Source of the DNA: Hypoxylon rubiginosum | Lineage: Eukaryota; Ascomycota; Sordariomycetes; Xylariales; Hypoxylaceae | DNA: 64,000 bases | Assembly: GCA_902806565.1 (NCBI GenBank) | Contig: CADCXA010000025.1 | Coordinates: 1,736,001 to 1,800,000 of the forward strand | Direction of reading: 5' to 3' | Shown here: piece by piece, positions 31,501 to 40,300 of the stretch | Layout: each line of letters starts with the position of its first letter | Position numbering within the stretch: the first letter of the stretch is position 1 | Position numbers and translations under genes: made by a program | The notes under the pieces: model-generated | What the model was told of the DNA's origin: nothing | The model's database searches: none | The model's input: only the letters and a program-made list of their open reading frames with translations

Positions 31501-34368
31501 CGGCCTGCCGTCAAATTCATCTTAGACATTGTCGAAGAACAGGCTAGAGCTAAGCAAACTCATAAACCCACTAGTGCGCCTTCCAACGACCCCTATCACT
31601 CGACGGCCAACAGCAGTAGGCAATCTAGCGATAATGATCCAGATATCGAATATCGCATCAAACAGATTCTGAAGGATGGCAGAAAGTATGTTGACGCTGA
31701 TGGTCGCGCCTCATCTGAAAGCCCTATCAATGCAAACATGGAAGACATCACCAGTGGCATAGCAGAAGAATTCGCTCCTCAGAACTCCTACCACGTTCGT
31801 CTGATCGCACCGCAAATACAACTCCAAAGTGAGAAGAACAAAAAGCACGTCGTTCTAATCACCGGAAAGGGAATGGAGCTTAAGGTGGTCGAGGTTATGG
31901 AGAAAGCTAGATTATCTGACCAGGTGAGCGGATTGGTCCAGCGACGTTTCTTGCTCAGGATGGACAGTGCGCAGTTCTTCGTAACGCATCAGAAATGGTT
32001 CACCGGTCAGCTGCTATCCATGTACTCGGGGAATACATACGGAACGCCCTCTGGATCATCATGGCCGCCTTGGGTTCCCATGGAAGTCATGTACGATTTC
32101 CAATTGGACCCTTTTGGTTTCAAGCGTGTTGTACAAAAGACGTCAGCCGTGTTAAGATACGACAAGTTCAATACTCTCCGATTGAAGTACAACGACGAGG
32201 TCAATACCGAGTCCAACCTTCTAGCAGCTGATAGCACCGAGAGCAGGATGGACAACTTGTGGGTAGAATTCCCTCAAGCTAGAGCTCTCTGCAACTCGTC
32301 TCAGTACTACGCGATATACGTCATCGTGCTTGATCTTCTCATGTATAGCGAGCCTCTAGAGAAGACCAGGAGCGAGAGATTGGAGAAGATCATGTTAGCG
32401 TCGGACTTTAGCGACCTTCGGGGCACTCCCGAAATGGTGACTAAATTACAAGAACGCATTCGGCAACTGGAGGATATCAAGGCGCATTTCCAGGTCCATT
32501 CCAAGTATCTTGATAGGAAGGGCTGGCAGGATAGGCTAGTCTTGGAACGTGATCTCGCAGCCTGCGAAGACGAACTATTTTTTATGATGAAGGCTATCAC
32601 CACCTCACAACGGAAGTACGACAACACATCTCAAAGCAATGCCTTGCTCAGGTGGACCATCGCGGCGAAAGAGATTGTCTGGCATCTCATTCGGGATAAC
32701 AATGACCCTCTCGTTGAATTGCAGCTGAAAGATGTCGAGTATGACCGAACAGACAACTCTGACGGCTCTCATATCAACTTGTTTCAAGTGGGCAAGGTGT
32801 TAGGCTTGAATCTTATGCCTGACGCGATATATCCAGAGATGGTTGCGCCCTACTTCGAAGACGAGAAGGTAGCCCGCGCCGGCCTAGAAGAGAAACAGAT
32901 GATCCGCGTCTACTGGCACATGCTAGAGGCTATCGCAGGAATCCCTGTGATGGACCATTTCGAAGTGAATTTATTCCCTATGAAGATCCAGTTGGAACGT
33001 GAAGTGGGAAAAAAGCTTTTCGAGTATATTTTCCCTGGGATGGACGGAGACAAAACAGGCCCACAGACTGATTCACCATTCATCCTGAGGTCGACCTTCC
33101 CCGGCGAAGCGGAGGATGATGATACGCAAGACGAAGTTGTATCCGACTCTAGTAGGCTTGGCTCCGCCGTCTCTGACAAGGAACCCTCCTTCTCAACGCG
33201 GCCAGGGTCTCTAGAGCTTCGTCTTCGACCTACTCTGACACTGGATGCACGTACAGCCGAGGACAACTACCAAAAGCCCAAGGCCATCAGCGTTCACTCA
33301 GGTGACGGCGGTAGCGTCTTCCGGATCTTCGGCTCCAAAACGGTGGCCAAGAAACCGTCATACGAGTCTCTTCGATCTAGCAATTCGCAACAGAAGGTGG
33401 GAGTTGGCCGGTCGTCAACGATAGCTTCGGTTAGTAGTGAAACCAAGAGAGGTGGGCGATTCGGCCTTTCCCGAAAATCTGCCAACTCGGAGGATAAGCC
33501 ATCGGATGATTTAACCAAGATGATCACACGCGCTTCGAATTACATGACATTCGCGTACATCAAAATGCCGTCTGTTGTTCTTTGCCTCAGCTACAAAGGA
33601 AGAGGCGAACGGAACATTGAAGATGTACATGACTTCGTCTTCCGGCTACCAACAATCGAATACCGTAACAAGACTTGGTCTAATCTCGACCTAGCCCTGA
33701 ATCTCAAGTCCCGTGTGATCAAGGCACTCATCTCTCATACCGGCGCCATTATCAGCAACAAGCTGAGCAAGCACCGGCCCAACACGGCCCAACAAAGCAA
33801 ATTGCGCGAGCTAGCAACAAGCAGCGTTCTGCTTGCGACCCCAAACTTGTCTAACAGCGGCGACAATAGTGATGATTCGTCAAGCCTGTATGGAACAAGC
33901 CCGGTTGATTTCTCGCGGTCGCCGCCAAGGAGTATAAGAAGCTCGCACTCAAATATTCCGGTTCCGCAACGGTCAACCAGTCGAAGCTCTAGTGTTGCTT
34001 CGTCACGTTCCTACACGCGGTCTTTCCATAATGGTGCAGAGCAGAGCAGCCGAGGCACACCCCCGTTACCCTCGTTCGTCAAGATGACGCCGCCGACCCC
34101 GGTGGACCGCTCGCAAACCGGACTCGGCATCGAATTGGCACCCCGGCCAAAAACTAGCGCCAGCACGAATGCCCTGAGCCCCTTCCGAGCAAGCACGACC
34201 AGCACGGCATTCTCCGACGAGAATCAGAGACGGAAGTCGGTCGGTCCTGGCTTCCTTAAGGGCAAATTAAACGCTTTAACAAGTCGACTCAGGGATCGGG
34301 ACAATAACGACTCTAAGAGCCTTCACGATGACGAGCACGAGGATGAAGGGGATCAAAGGACGCGTTAA
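25525..34368 (+). CDS. fmp27: Bridge-like lipid transfer protein Fmp27 (Hobbit/BLTP2 family)
   Basis: Very large RBG-family protein predicted to form a hydrophobic groove that moves phospholipids at ER contact sites. It is a single uninterrupted exon of 2947 aa, with start context CGCCATGGCG. Residues 4-29 are an N-terminal membrane anchor (PTFIFGLFVLFYLSSFVVFAV), followed by the chorein-like start (GYFSLRRLAYTPRDGIKIEI). The two family landmarks are present: GFWDK at residues 1387-1391 (DRVGFWDKIRLNFHSRV) and WPPW at 2180-2183 (SSWPPWVPMEVMYDF). A conserved C-terminal block (DFVFRLPTIEYRNKTWSNLD) precedes a Ser-rich, basic tail of about 200 residues. Identity is firm; lipid transport and location come from the family. 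Confidence 0.96.
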   Translation: MALLNPTFIFGLFVLFYLSSFVVFAVVRIITGISIQRVGYFSLRRLAYTPRDGIKIEIRGLGLNLHRPTFSQPTWLSIVVSELAVTVDIKELEGQKQPGIDPSETDSGGESDQGLQEAKAKAPKRATFEAARSATWKQLTRLKDRIKRLHRNVRWIRMVDVVATDSTLNIVDAGKVQFGSFTIALDTRNRMVDRARFFFQTRSEKHRQQQSAEWIATLRSVLFTAKGGEAIEVLDSATLNVHGFLYEKLDGLRDAAIALKLGRVHIPYDDVRNCVERYQKSKNQPLNPYTQAESIEVVVDKVIQEIDTPGSTDQELMQTVSDSKEFVSSILRGIKEVQFAVSFVSLTKKVNAVKSASSPLLLNASMKEVGIDLHRLDPKSPAHRMYFPSKDIAHEALAAALSISVGLDDGSGKPERVVYIPMATTTVKTTLPSKTVELSDVGSAEERNANILFANSVVTSPSVDLDPKHLPVLLALLQRRPKAPKARTQQRHMLISRLLPKANIKFSMHEPVIRIALPPVQKTGDPDDFDLIISSISSISLDLESFHSAVEDLHYSLASSMRLQTHHLYYQTTQGNRFDLVDTESFDLKIQLSATPDVHVIANGHLQTFAIRMTRPEITKGLRQIIRQLKLDVEPDKRSGSRTQKSQNIVRALPQWLLHFNVQVEDFSAEVTGIDDDFPGNTRGVVLQVESWSAEYRAQRLDTVRHRPTSRRRAASRSFLPDAEFLSSISVPPSPRKKQQNDGDGRRLTIHTRGLEAFVVEAPEKWEVEPFVLLPRFEVAFSTHSDVQGPILHVHAHMRTLLLRYSLFRHYSVGVAITVLRKAFVKGLIPQRPAPTSPKVGHLSPPLVSPDSPVTDQMDNFPRYSRELVSFDIKASLIQIKAEMPADPPLMLQVYGMEAGRHRWSPPFFFAKLVRLYAGAPRMRGVWARIASIKTIRLDYRESRRKTSTGGFHDDKMFDIVTDAMRLAVPHELIINKISDNIINVIKASQQLHHRFKTGTNEYILDKTPEGPKNVPKVSLRARTLLFELEDGAFEWKLGMIYRAGRVEQLQRLAREEAYRVKVKTIHEEEMKKESHRIRNRSVMTRGRTAYSNTSWGRSKSEDGLTKAGRDERSYSEAPRGRNPRYNPEAIRGMSGSAHVSIQEARTKLHVHNTQSWKKRIDRHYTMARNGMKELRGLFWGPDHLPDDLEDSEKILEVPQRPALMGTAVTDLHIVIDKPSFPIQKLPDFLHNVGKGMPKDMKYSLLVPMNVQISMGEARVSLRDYPLPLLHVPAIKPGQSSKLPALFLKTDFVIAEEFRGTESTRRIKVQITPPSNPEPGVPSGSFAIDVRRTIGPVKSYSDMHVDINTAYPTRITWGSSYQPAIQDMMMVIESFTKPQLDPSDRVGFWDKIRLNFHSRVRVAWKGDGDVHLALKGTRDPYSVTGNGAGFLMCWRSNVKWGVHTDDDPKRFMTVDSGEYVLAIPDYSHQVREASRRAGEDESIASENSFKSGATFKKVVMKLSGNVQWMAGLVFEQAIENGKRNFEFKPHYEVVLKGPQHAKAQDATLPYDAFRGFRSQHIHLSLAVRAPVDRDWASSEIQSSKSYNTVHLTPRFFTHFFAWWSLFSGPMSLPIRQGSLWPGREKNSKKFGRHLGTIKYNLLLAPLFLSHIYKHKDVEDYSENSVSATGIKVRFDSFMLDIHQRREEFNTRDRGRKTNGRTTGMKIHAAQLDLVSADVRAVSASIRGTTTEAIKKNSISTLITQQEDDGTDLSHFTIPDNDFSWIDMDDFVELDWILPSEPNPDTKILPLAYAPRVTYFRQTDIGNTIDGDPDRTSPFGDEPTHLCIMSQDDDPRRVQSQLIQSRLDQLQIQLATNTRNIGAAELQMIRDNGNNPGAQADFERLSRHDTVLKEKRAFLESMLRQVAINASSSGEDTSVEDSESTSHQSEAKEWINTGDEKVQGSSGTEFASDFKNRFVVHNMQLKWNNLLRNIILRYSHQVSQRRGFVYYLSRPAVKFILDIVEEQARAKQTHKPTSAPSNDPYHSTANSSRQSSDNDPDIEYRIKQILKDGRKYVDADGRASSESPINANMEDITSGIAEEFAPQNSYHVRLIAPQIQLQSEKNKKHVVLITGKGMELKVVEVMEKARLSDQVSGLVQRRFLLRMDSAQFFVTHQKWFTGQLLSMYSGNTYGTPSGSSWPPWVPMEVMYDFQLDPFGFKRVVQKTSAVLRYDKFNTLRLKYNDEVNTESNLLAADSTESRMDNLWVEFPQARALCNSSQYYAIYVIVLDLLMYSEPLEKTRSERLEKIMLASDFSDLRGTPEMVTKLQERIRQLEDIKAHFQVHSKYLDRKGWQDRLVLERDLAACEDELFFMMKAITTSQRKYDNTSQSNALLRWTIAAKEIVWHLIRDNNDPLVELQLKDVEYDRTDNSDGSHINLFQVGKVLGLNLMPDAIYPEMVAPYFEDEKVARAGLEEKQMIRVYWHMLEAIAGIPVMDHFEVNLFPMKIQLEREVGKKLFEYIFPGMDGDKTGPQTDSPFILRSTFPGEAEDDDTQDEVVSDSSRLGSAVSDKEPSFSTRPGSLELRLRPTLTLDARTAEDNYQKPKAISVHSGDGGSVFRIFGSKTVAKKPSYESLRSSNSQQKVGVGRSSTIASVSSETKRGGRFGLSRKSANSEDKPSDDLTKMITRASNYMTFAYIKMPSVVLCLSYKGRGERNIEDVHDFVFRLPTIEYRNKTWSNLDLALNLKSRVIKALISHTGAIISNKLSKHRPNTAQQSKLRELATSSVLLATPNLSNSGDNSDDSSSLYGTSPVDFSRSPPRSIRSSHSNIPVPQRSTSRSSSVASSRSYTRSFHNGAEQSSRGTPPLPSFVKMTPPTPVDRSQTGLGIELAPRPKTSASTNALSPFRASTTSTAFSDENQRRKSVGPGFLKGKLNALTSRLRDRDNNDSKSLHDDEHEDEGDQRTR

Positions 34369-35512
34369 GTGAAAGGAAGAACGGGAAGCCGGTTTGATGT
34401 TCGATTGAGTCCATCGATGGCCTCGAACTACTTAAATCAATACCCACCGCCACCCGTTTAATAGGAGAGATACGCAAATCTTTTGTAGTATACCAGTAAT
34501 CCACGGGATGGATTGTACACATTATAAACATACATGTTGGATACCAACCCCATCAGGCATTTGTAACCCGCCTTGGGCATTTGGTTGCGGTCGTTTTACC
34601 TTTTTCGATTTCTACAGTCATGAGTACTACTGTATTTGTTCTTCTCTTTGGAGTTTTGGGGATAGGGGAAAGACGAGGGCGACTAGCCACGAGCTAGTAA
34701 AAACCTCGCAGCGGTTAGACATTATAAAAGGGGGGGCACGGACCTCCCTCCTAATAAGCGCACAGCTTAATAGTATATAAGTCTAGACAACCCGTCCATA
34801 TACTACATAAGGCAAGGAAAAACAGCGATGGGCATTAAGGGATATATGCATATGCATTGGAGCGCTGGAAATGGGGGGTTTAATAGGTTTCTGGTAGCCC
34901 GAATGAAGAAGATTAGTTGAAATACATTTCTCGCTTTACGAGAGTCAAGATGACAAGTAGGATGTGCAGCCTGTATTTTAATGATATCGTAATTATGGGA
35001 TCAAATTGGCAAATGATCACTAGTTCTATCCCGTATGAGTATGTATAAACTCTGTAAGGCGACTTCGACATTAAATATTTGTTGTAGTATTGTAGGTAAG
35101 GTTGCTATATCGCAGTAGGCTTAGCGGAGCCTTGAAGTGGGCGGCAATATTCGTTCGAAGCGCAGCGAGTACCTGATTTCGATAGCCTTGAGAAATGATC
35201 AGGCGAATCGGTACCATAACACGAGCCACTCGAGTCCCCGAATCCCTATCTCACATCGTCTTGAATAACGAGGTACACGCTCTTTGCCGATATACACTCT
35301 CGCCTTCTCCACACTTTCGATAGTTCCTCTTCTCTGCGGTAGGCGTGGTTTTCACAACACACTCGAATTCGGCTTCAGCCACACCAGCGCGAACCGAAAA
35401 TAGCTGAGGTTCAGGTCGGAATCCTGGATATTATGTATTGAACAGCACATAATTTCAGTGCCACATCAACATTTCGTCTGAATTTTCGTAGTATTCGATG
35501 TGCCGGCTTTTT
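34369..35512. other. Convergent 3' intergenic region (fmp27 and vps22)
   Basis: About 1.1 kb of AT-rich non-coding sequence between two stop codons. No gene, tRNA or repeat structure is evident. Confidence 0.55.
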
Positions 35513-36304
35513 TCATCCCCCCGTCACGCCGCCGTCGATCTCCAGCATGAACCCGGGGCTCCAGTACTCCCACTCGGGGGCCTGCTTGTCGACCCAGAGC
35601 ATGCCGGCGGCGAGCAGGTCGTCGACGGCGGTCTGGGCGCGGGCGCGGGCCCAGCGGAGGTTGGCCATGAGCATGGAGGCGGTCACGTAGCCGAGGACCT
35701 GGACGGCCTCGAGGACGGCGCTCTGGTCCGTGTTGAGCTCGCGGGGCACGGAGCGGACGTACGGCTTGCTGCCGACGCGGACGACCGAGTAGCTGGAGCC
35801 CAGGGGGCCGAGGGCGGCGACGGCGCGCAGGACGTCGTCGTCGGCGACCTCGGGCGCGCCCTCCATGCGCCCGCGCACGACGCGCTCCCGCAGCTCCCGG
35901 ACCCCGATCAGCCCGCCGTTCTCGCCGCGCGTCGCGCCGCACACCTCGACGACGCGCACCGCGAGCTCGAAGTAGAAGTCGTTGACCGTGCGGCCCAGCA
36001 GCTGCGCCCACAGGCTGCTGGCCACGCCGCCGCCGGACGACGACGAGCCGGACGAGGAGGAGGCTAAGGGATCTACGCCGATGGCCGAGCACATGCGCGC
36101 GAACTGCGCCCGGAAGGACGGGTCCGAACGTATGTCCTTGGCGTGGGTCTGCGCGAACTGCTGGAGCAGGCTCCGGAATACTGATAGCTGCGCCTCGAGG
36201 GCCTGGGCATCGTTTGTTCGTAGAGAGCTCCCGTGGGACGCGAACTGCGCCGACGTTAGACGTGATCGGTCGAAGGCCGCGAGGCCGACGCCTTTCCGGG
36301 ACAT
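35513..36304 (-). CDS. vps22: ESCRT-II subunit Vps22 (Snf8/EAP30)
   Basis: Core subunit of ESCRT-II, which helps sort ubiquitinated membrane proteins into multivesicular bodies at endosomes. It is a single exon of 263 aa. The N terminus MSRKGVGLAAFDR and the helical segment LSVFRSLLQQFAQTHAKDIRSDPSFRAQF are typical. The two winged-helix domains follow, with NDFYFELAVRVVEVC, GGLIGVRELRERVVRGR, SVPRELNTDQSAVLEAVQ and the C-terminal DDLLAAGMLWVDKQAPEWEYW. A Ser/Gly linker (SSSSGSSSSGGG) interrupts the first half. GC-rich third positions generate long spurious frames on the other strand. It is divergent from rps16. Confidence 0.95.
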   Translation of the reverse strand: MSRKGVGLAAFDRSRLTSAQFASHGSSLRTNDAQALEAQLSVFRSLLQQFAQTHAKDIRSDPSFRAQFARMCSAIGVDPLASSSSGSSSSGGGVASSLWAQLLGRTVNDFYFELAVRVVEVCGATRGENGGLIGVRELRERVVRGRMEGAPEVADDDVLRAVAALGPLGSSYSVVRVGSKPYVRSVPRELNTDQSAVLEAVQVLGYVTASMLMANLRWARARAQTAVDDLLAAGMLWVDKQAPEWEYWSPGFMLEIDGGVTGG

Positions 36305-36916
36305 TTTTTGCGGCTGCTTTCTGTCTTCTCCTCCCTTTCTTCCTTCCTTCCTTTCTTTATTTTTTACCTGACTAACCCAGGTCTAAGAGCCAAGTGACTA
36401 GGGTGTTCCCGACGACGGTCTTGTTGGTGAGCAGGGAAATGGGTTGATATTGGAGACTTGCAGACTAGCAGTATCCAAGAGCACGTAGACTTGGATTGTA
36501 GACTTGTAGTATTAGTAAAACAAGAACTATGTAGAAACCGGAAAGACTCTGAGTATATATAAAACGAAGGTATTTTGTTCTTTCGTTTACATGAAAGAAG
36601 TAATGAACTGAGTTACGAGGCAGTTGTTAGCCAGTATCGGTGATGTGACGTGAAGACCGAGGGGCAGCTATCGACAAAGCTTACCTAAGGCAGCTGCGTT
36701 GACCCCACCGGAATTTCTTCGGCCGGCCCACATTCACCTTAGAGCACACCTGGTCCCCAAATCTGCTCTAGCTCATTTTCAGGGCACAAACCCTTTTTCG
36801 ACTTTTTCGGCAAAACCTACGCGAAAATTGTCTCCCATCATCAATCCCGACTACTGAAGACCTAGGCATTTCTGGTTGCGAATACCTTCATCACCAATCC
36901 ACACCAAACCGCAACC
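36305..36916. promoter_or_regulatory. Divergent promoter region between vps22 and rps16
   Basis: 612-bp spacer between divergent start codons. A TATATATAAAA box lies at 36554-36564, and the stretch just upstream of rps16 is pyrimidine-rich, as is common for ribosomal protein genes. Which start the TATA box serves is not evident. Confidence 0.5.
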
Positions 36917-37674
36917 ATGTCTACACAAAGCGTACAGTGCTTCGGCAAGAAGAAGACGGCCACGGCTGTCGCCCACTGCAAGGTTAGTTTTTAATCCGTG
37001 GTGGAAGACGAAGGTGGAATGGAACAAGTTGGGGAGAAGTCTCGATATCAACATCGGCGCTGGTGGAGGAGGAAAGAGAACGACAGAAAATGTACAAATT
37101 GAAAGAACGAGATACTGACATATTTATTTTCAACTGCAGACCGGCTCCGGTCTCATCAAGGTCAACGGCCGTCCGTTGTCCCTAGTCCAGCCTGAAGTCC
37201 TCCGATTCAAGGTACGAACCAAATATTCCTCGAACCCGATAGCACCAAGTCCACGCGCCTACAAATTCTTATTTCTGAAATCACTATACACTTTTTACAA
37301 CGGAATATCCCGAAATTATCATCATTCTTACGATCCATAAACGGAAAAAATAGAATGAAGAAAATGACTAACGCGAAGATCAGGTCTACGAACCCCTCCT
37401 AATCATCGGCCTCGACAAGTTCGCCCAGGTTGACATCCGCGTCCGCGTTACCGGTGGTGGCCACACCTCGCAGGTCTACGCCGTCCGTCAGGCCATCGCC
37501 AAGGCCCTGATTGCCTACTACCAGAAGTACGTCGACGAGCACAGCAAGAACCTGCTCAAGGCCGCGCTCGCTCAGTACGACCGTACCCTCCTCGTCGCCG
37601 ACAACCGTCGGTGCGAACCCAAGAAGTTCGGCGGTCCCGGTGCCCGTGCCAGATACCAGAAATCTTACCGTTAA
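36917..37674 (+). CDS. rps16: 40S ribosomal protein S16 (uS9)
   Basis: Cytosolic small-subunit protein whose C-terminal tail reaches the P-site tRNA. Exons 36917-36982, 37140-37211 and 37384-37674 with two GT..AG introns of 157 and 172 bp, both long relative to the exons, as is usual for fungal ribosomal protein genes. The 142-aa product begins [20 protein letters not shown] and continues [40 protein letters not shown] and the invariant tail [15 protein letters not shown]. The introns carry no clear snoRNA boxes. Confidence 0.97.
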
Positions 37675-38542
37675 AGCCTCGAGCTTTTGGGGGGAGCAGG
37701 GTTTTGTGGTCTACGGAACATGGGGATTGGAGGACAGGAAGAGAGAAACTTACCAGTCTCTGTTGGGGATGCCTGCGAACGGAATGGAAAGCCGGTCAAA
37801 TCGAGACGGCTGGTTGTCCTGGTCCTCTGTTTTTCACGAATTGGGACGGCTATGGCGGTGGTCGGACCTCTGGAGTCTTAAGAAAAAGGGATCCTTTGCG
37901 AGGGCTATCTTACAGATGCCTTCTCTCGTATTATCAATGCATTTGCATGGCCCGGCTGTAAAGGGATTAGGCGAATGAAACGACAAATTTAAAAAAAAAA
38001 AAAAAAAAACCTGCGCTGGTCTCTTATGTGACCATGACATGATGCAAGTGAGGTGCTGTCAGTGGAAAAATATTCTACGATATCTGGGGTTTTCATCCTC
38101 AGCTTGATTTGGCTCGTATTTATCTTGATCACCCATAACCCTACAAACCTGGGAAGTCTCATCCTAAAAACCCCATGGTCAAGTATTCACTTCACATGTA
38201 GCTTGGATGGCCGAGAAAACGCCCGTCTTGTATTACCATTTTATAGTCCGCCTTATTCTAAAATAATTATTACACCCACTACCGCCACGACTCAAAAGGG
38301 TTTGTCAAAAGTAGGTACACGAAGAGAAATTGTATGCTCCCCGCCGCCCATGACCGTAAAACAAAAACCCGGCTATGCAATACCCTCTCCCACTTCTAGT
38401 CCAGGAAATCTAGAATTATCGTAGAAGTGATAACAACAACCAAAGACCAACACCGGAAAATGCATGTGTGAAAGGCGCACGTATAAAACGTAATACAAGC
38501 GGGCGGATGACATTATTAAGAATCGAGCTCGGCGCAAACGCT
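37675..38542. other. Convergent 3' intergenic region (rps16 and aar2)
   Basis: 868 bp between two stop codons; includes an A homopolymer of about 19 bases at 37991-38009 roughly 320 bp after the rps16 stop. No gene is recognised. Confidence 0.55.
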
Positions 38543-40300
38543 TCAATCGCCCCACGAGAGGAGGCCCGTCTCGCGGCCCTTATCGTCGAGCTCGACGAGC
38601 GCGGGGGCGAACTCGCCGCGCTCGTCCTCGTCCTCGAAGTCGGACAGCTCCGCCTGGACGACCTCGCCGTCCTCGAGCATCAGGTTCCCGGAGCGCACGT
38701 AGTCGCCCCGGAGGTCCCAGCCCCGGCGCCAGAGGAACGCTTCCAGGTCGGCGAAGGCGGCGCCGACGGCGTGCTGGGCGGGGGAGATGCGGTCCGCCAA
38801 CGACAGCAGATGCTCGTCGAGGCGCGCCTTATAGGTGACGAGGGCGCGCTGGAGGGCGCGGGCGTGCTCGGGGAACGCGTCGAGGACGGACGGGTCGTCG
38901 AGGTACAGGCCGTCGTAGAGGAGCTGGGCGTGGAAGGTCTGGACGAGGGCGAGGGCGAGGCGCGGGCGGCGGACGGCGAGGGCGTAGCTGCGGAAGACGA
39001 CGCGCGTGGCGTAGAACCACCACTGCTCGAGCAGCGCGTGGTTGCCCAGGTGCGCGCCCGTCAGGAACGCGAACGACAGCTCGCCCGCGAGGTCGCACGG
39101 GTGGGCGTACGGGTTCGGGTTCGTGTCCGGGCCGCCGCGCTCGAGGGCCTCGATCACGTAGTCGGTCGGGTCGAGCGCTTGCTGCGTGCGCTGCTCGCCC
39201 GTCGCCGACGCGCTGATGAGCAGCTCGTCCATGGCGAAAGTGAAGCGCAGGGGCGGCGACGTGCCGCCGCAGGTGGTCGCGTACAGATGGGCTTCTTTTT
39301 CGAGCATGGGCTCGCCGGCTACCCGGTCCGACGTCGTCACCTGCCAGCCCCCCGTCGTGGGCGTCGTCTGCGTCTGTGCCGGCTTGCCCGTGATCCGGTC
39401 CAGTAGCCCCGGGTGGATCGCGGACGTGAGCTGCGACCAGATCGAGGGGACGTCGGCTAAGAAAGACGGGAGGCTGTCGTTATTGTCATCGTCGTCACCC
39501 GCTGCTTGACCCGGCGGCGCCAGGAGCGCGGGAGACCTGGAGGCAGTGGTGGGCTGGATCTGCCCGTACGGGAGGAGGACGTCGAAGATCTGCCGCAGCC
39601 TCTCCTTCTGGAACCGCTCCTCGGCCCTGCTCGCGGGCTCGCCGAGCACCTCGCTGTACTGGTCCCACTGCTTGACGTAGACGTCGGCGGGCCGCCAGGC
39701 CTCGCGCCGAGGCGTCACGATCCAGTAGGCGCTGCGCGTGGACGCGGACTCCGAGGGCGACACCCAGAAGAGGTGCGCGCCGGCGGGGATGTCCCGAAAC
39801 CCCGGGAAGGGCGGCTGCTGCCTGTTGGTCCCGAAGGACGCGGCGTCGCAACCGACAGTGAAACCGGCGGGCAGGTCGTCCAGGAGCAGGACGTCGCCTC
39901 CCGTGGGCGTCATTCTGCCGGAGGAGGAGGCCGTCGAGGGCCTGCTGCGGTTGCCGGAACTTGTCGAGGGCCTGCTGCGGTCGGGCGTGGTGAGGGGCGT
40001 GTCTGTGTCTGAGTCGTCGGCGATCCGAAGAGAACCCAGAGGTAGAGTACCGATTGTGGGGACAGCCTCGACGGAATTGAGTGTTCTAAGCGGGGAGGGG
40101 CGTGGTAGGTTGACGGCGGAGATGAAGTTGGAGGATGAAGAAAAATTGGAGTTAGTGTTGGAGTTGGCGTTGGTGTTGAAATCGGTGGGATCGGAAGCTG
40201 AAGGTGGATAGACCTCGACCGTCACCCCACAAAAATCCGGGCTCGACTTATCGCTGTGCGGGGCCACATCCGGCTTGGATGATCCTGGAGTAGGTGACAT
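38543..40300 (-). CDS. aar2: AAR2-family U5 snRNP assembly factor
   Basis: Binds Prp8 during cytoplasmic U5 snRNP assembly and is exchanged for Brr2 in the nucleus. It is a single exon; from the ATG at 40300 (MSPTPGSSKPDV) the protein is 585 aa. An in-frame ATG at 40474 would add 58 residues, but that stretch looks like translated leader. After a low-complexity N terminus (Asn/Ser run NTNANSNTNSNF, then Ser/Thr/Arg-rich) the family core begins at DDLPAGFTVGCDAASF, GFRDIPAGAHLFWVSPSE and AYWIVTPRREAW. The C-terminal helical domain includes ELSFAFLTGAHLGNHALLEQ and FEAFLWRRGW-like sequence near the end, followed by an acidic tail. The inserted linkers make it longer than yeast Aar2. High GC3. 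Confidence 0.9.
   Translation of the reverse strand: MSPTPGSSKPDVAPHSDKSSPDFCGVTVEVYPPSASDPTDFNTNANSNTNSNFSSSSNFISAVNLPRPSPLRTLNSVEAVPTIGTLPLGSLRIADDSDTDTPLTTPDRSRPSTSSGNRSRPSTASSSGRMTPTGGDVLLLDDLPAGFTVGCDAASFGTNRQQPPFPGFRDIPAGAHLFWVSPSESASTRSAYWIVTPRREAWRPADVYVKQWDQYSEVLGEPASRAEERFQKERLRQIFDVLLPYGQIQPTTASRSPALLAPPGQAAGDDDDNNDSLPSFLADVPSIWSQLTSAIHPGLLDRITGKPAQTQTTPTTGGWQVTTSDRVAGEPMLEKEAHLYATTCGGTSPPLRFTFAMDELLISASATGEQRTQQALDPTDYVIEALERGGPDTNPNPYAHPCDLAGELSFAFLTGAHLGNHALLEQWWFYATRVVFRSYALAVRRPRLALALVQTFHAQLLYDGLYLDDPSVLDAFPEHARALQRALVTYKARLDEHLLSLADRISPAQHAVGAAFADLEAFLWRRGWDLRGDYVRSGNLMLEDGEVVQAELSDFEDEDERGEFAPALVELDDKGRETGLLSWGD

Noticed and set aside
35498..36067. 189-codon plus-strand frame opposite vps22
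   Set aside because: Antisense artefact; vps22 is clearly encoded on the minus strand.
36983..37383. Intronic snoRNA in rps16
   Set aside because: No box C (RTGATGA) paired with box D at the expected positions.
38468..39406. 312-codon plus-strand frame opposite aar2
   Set aside because: Low-complexity antisense composition; AAR2 motifs lie on the minus strand.
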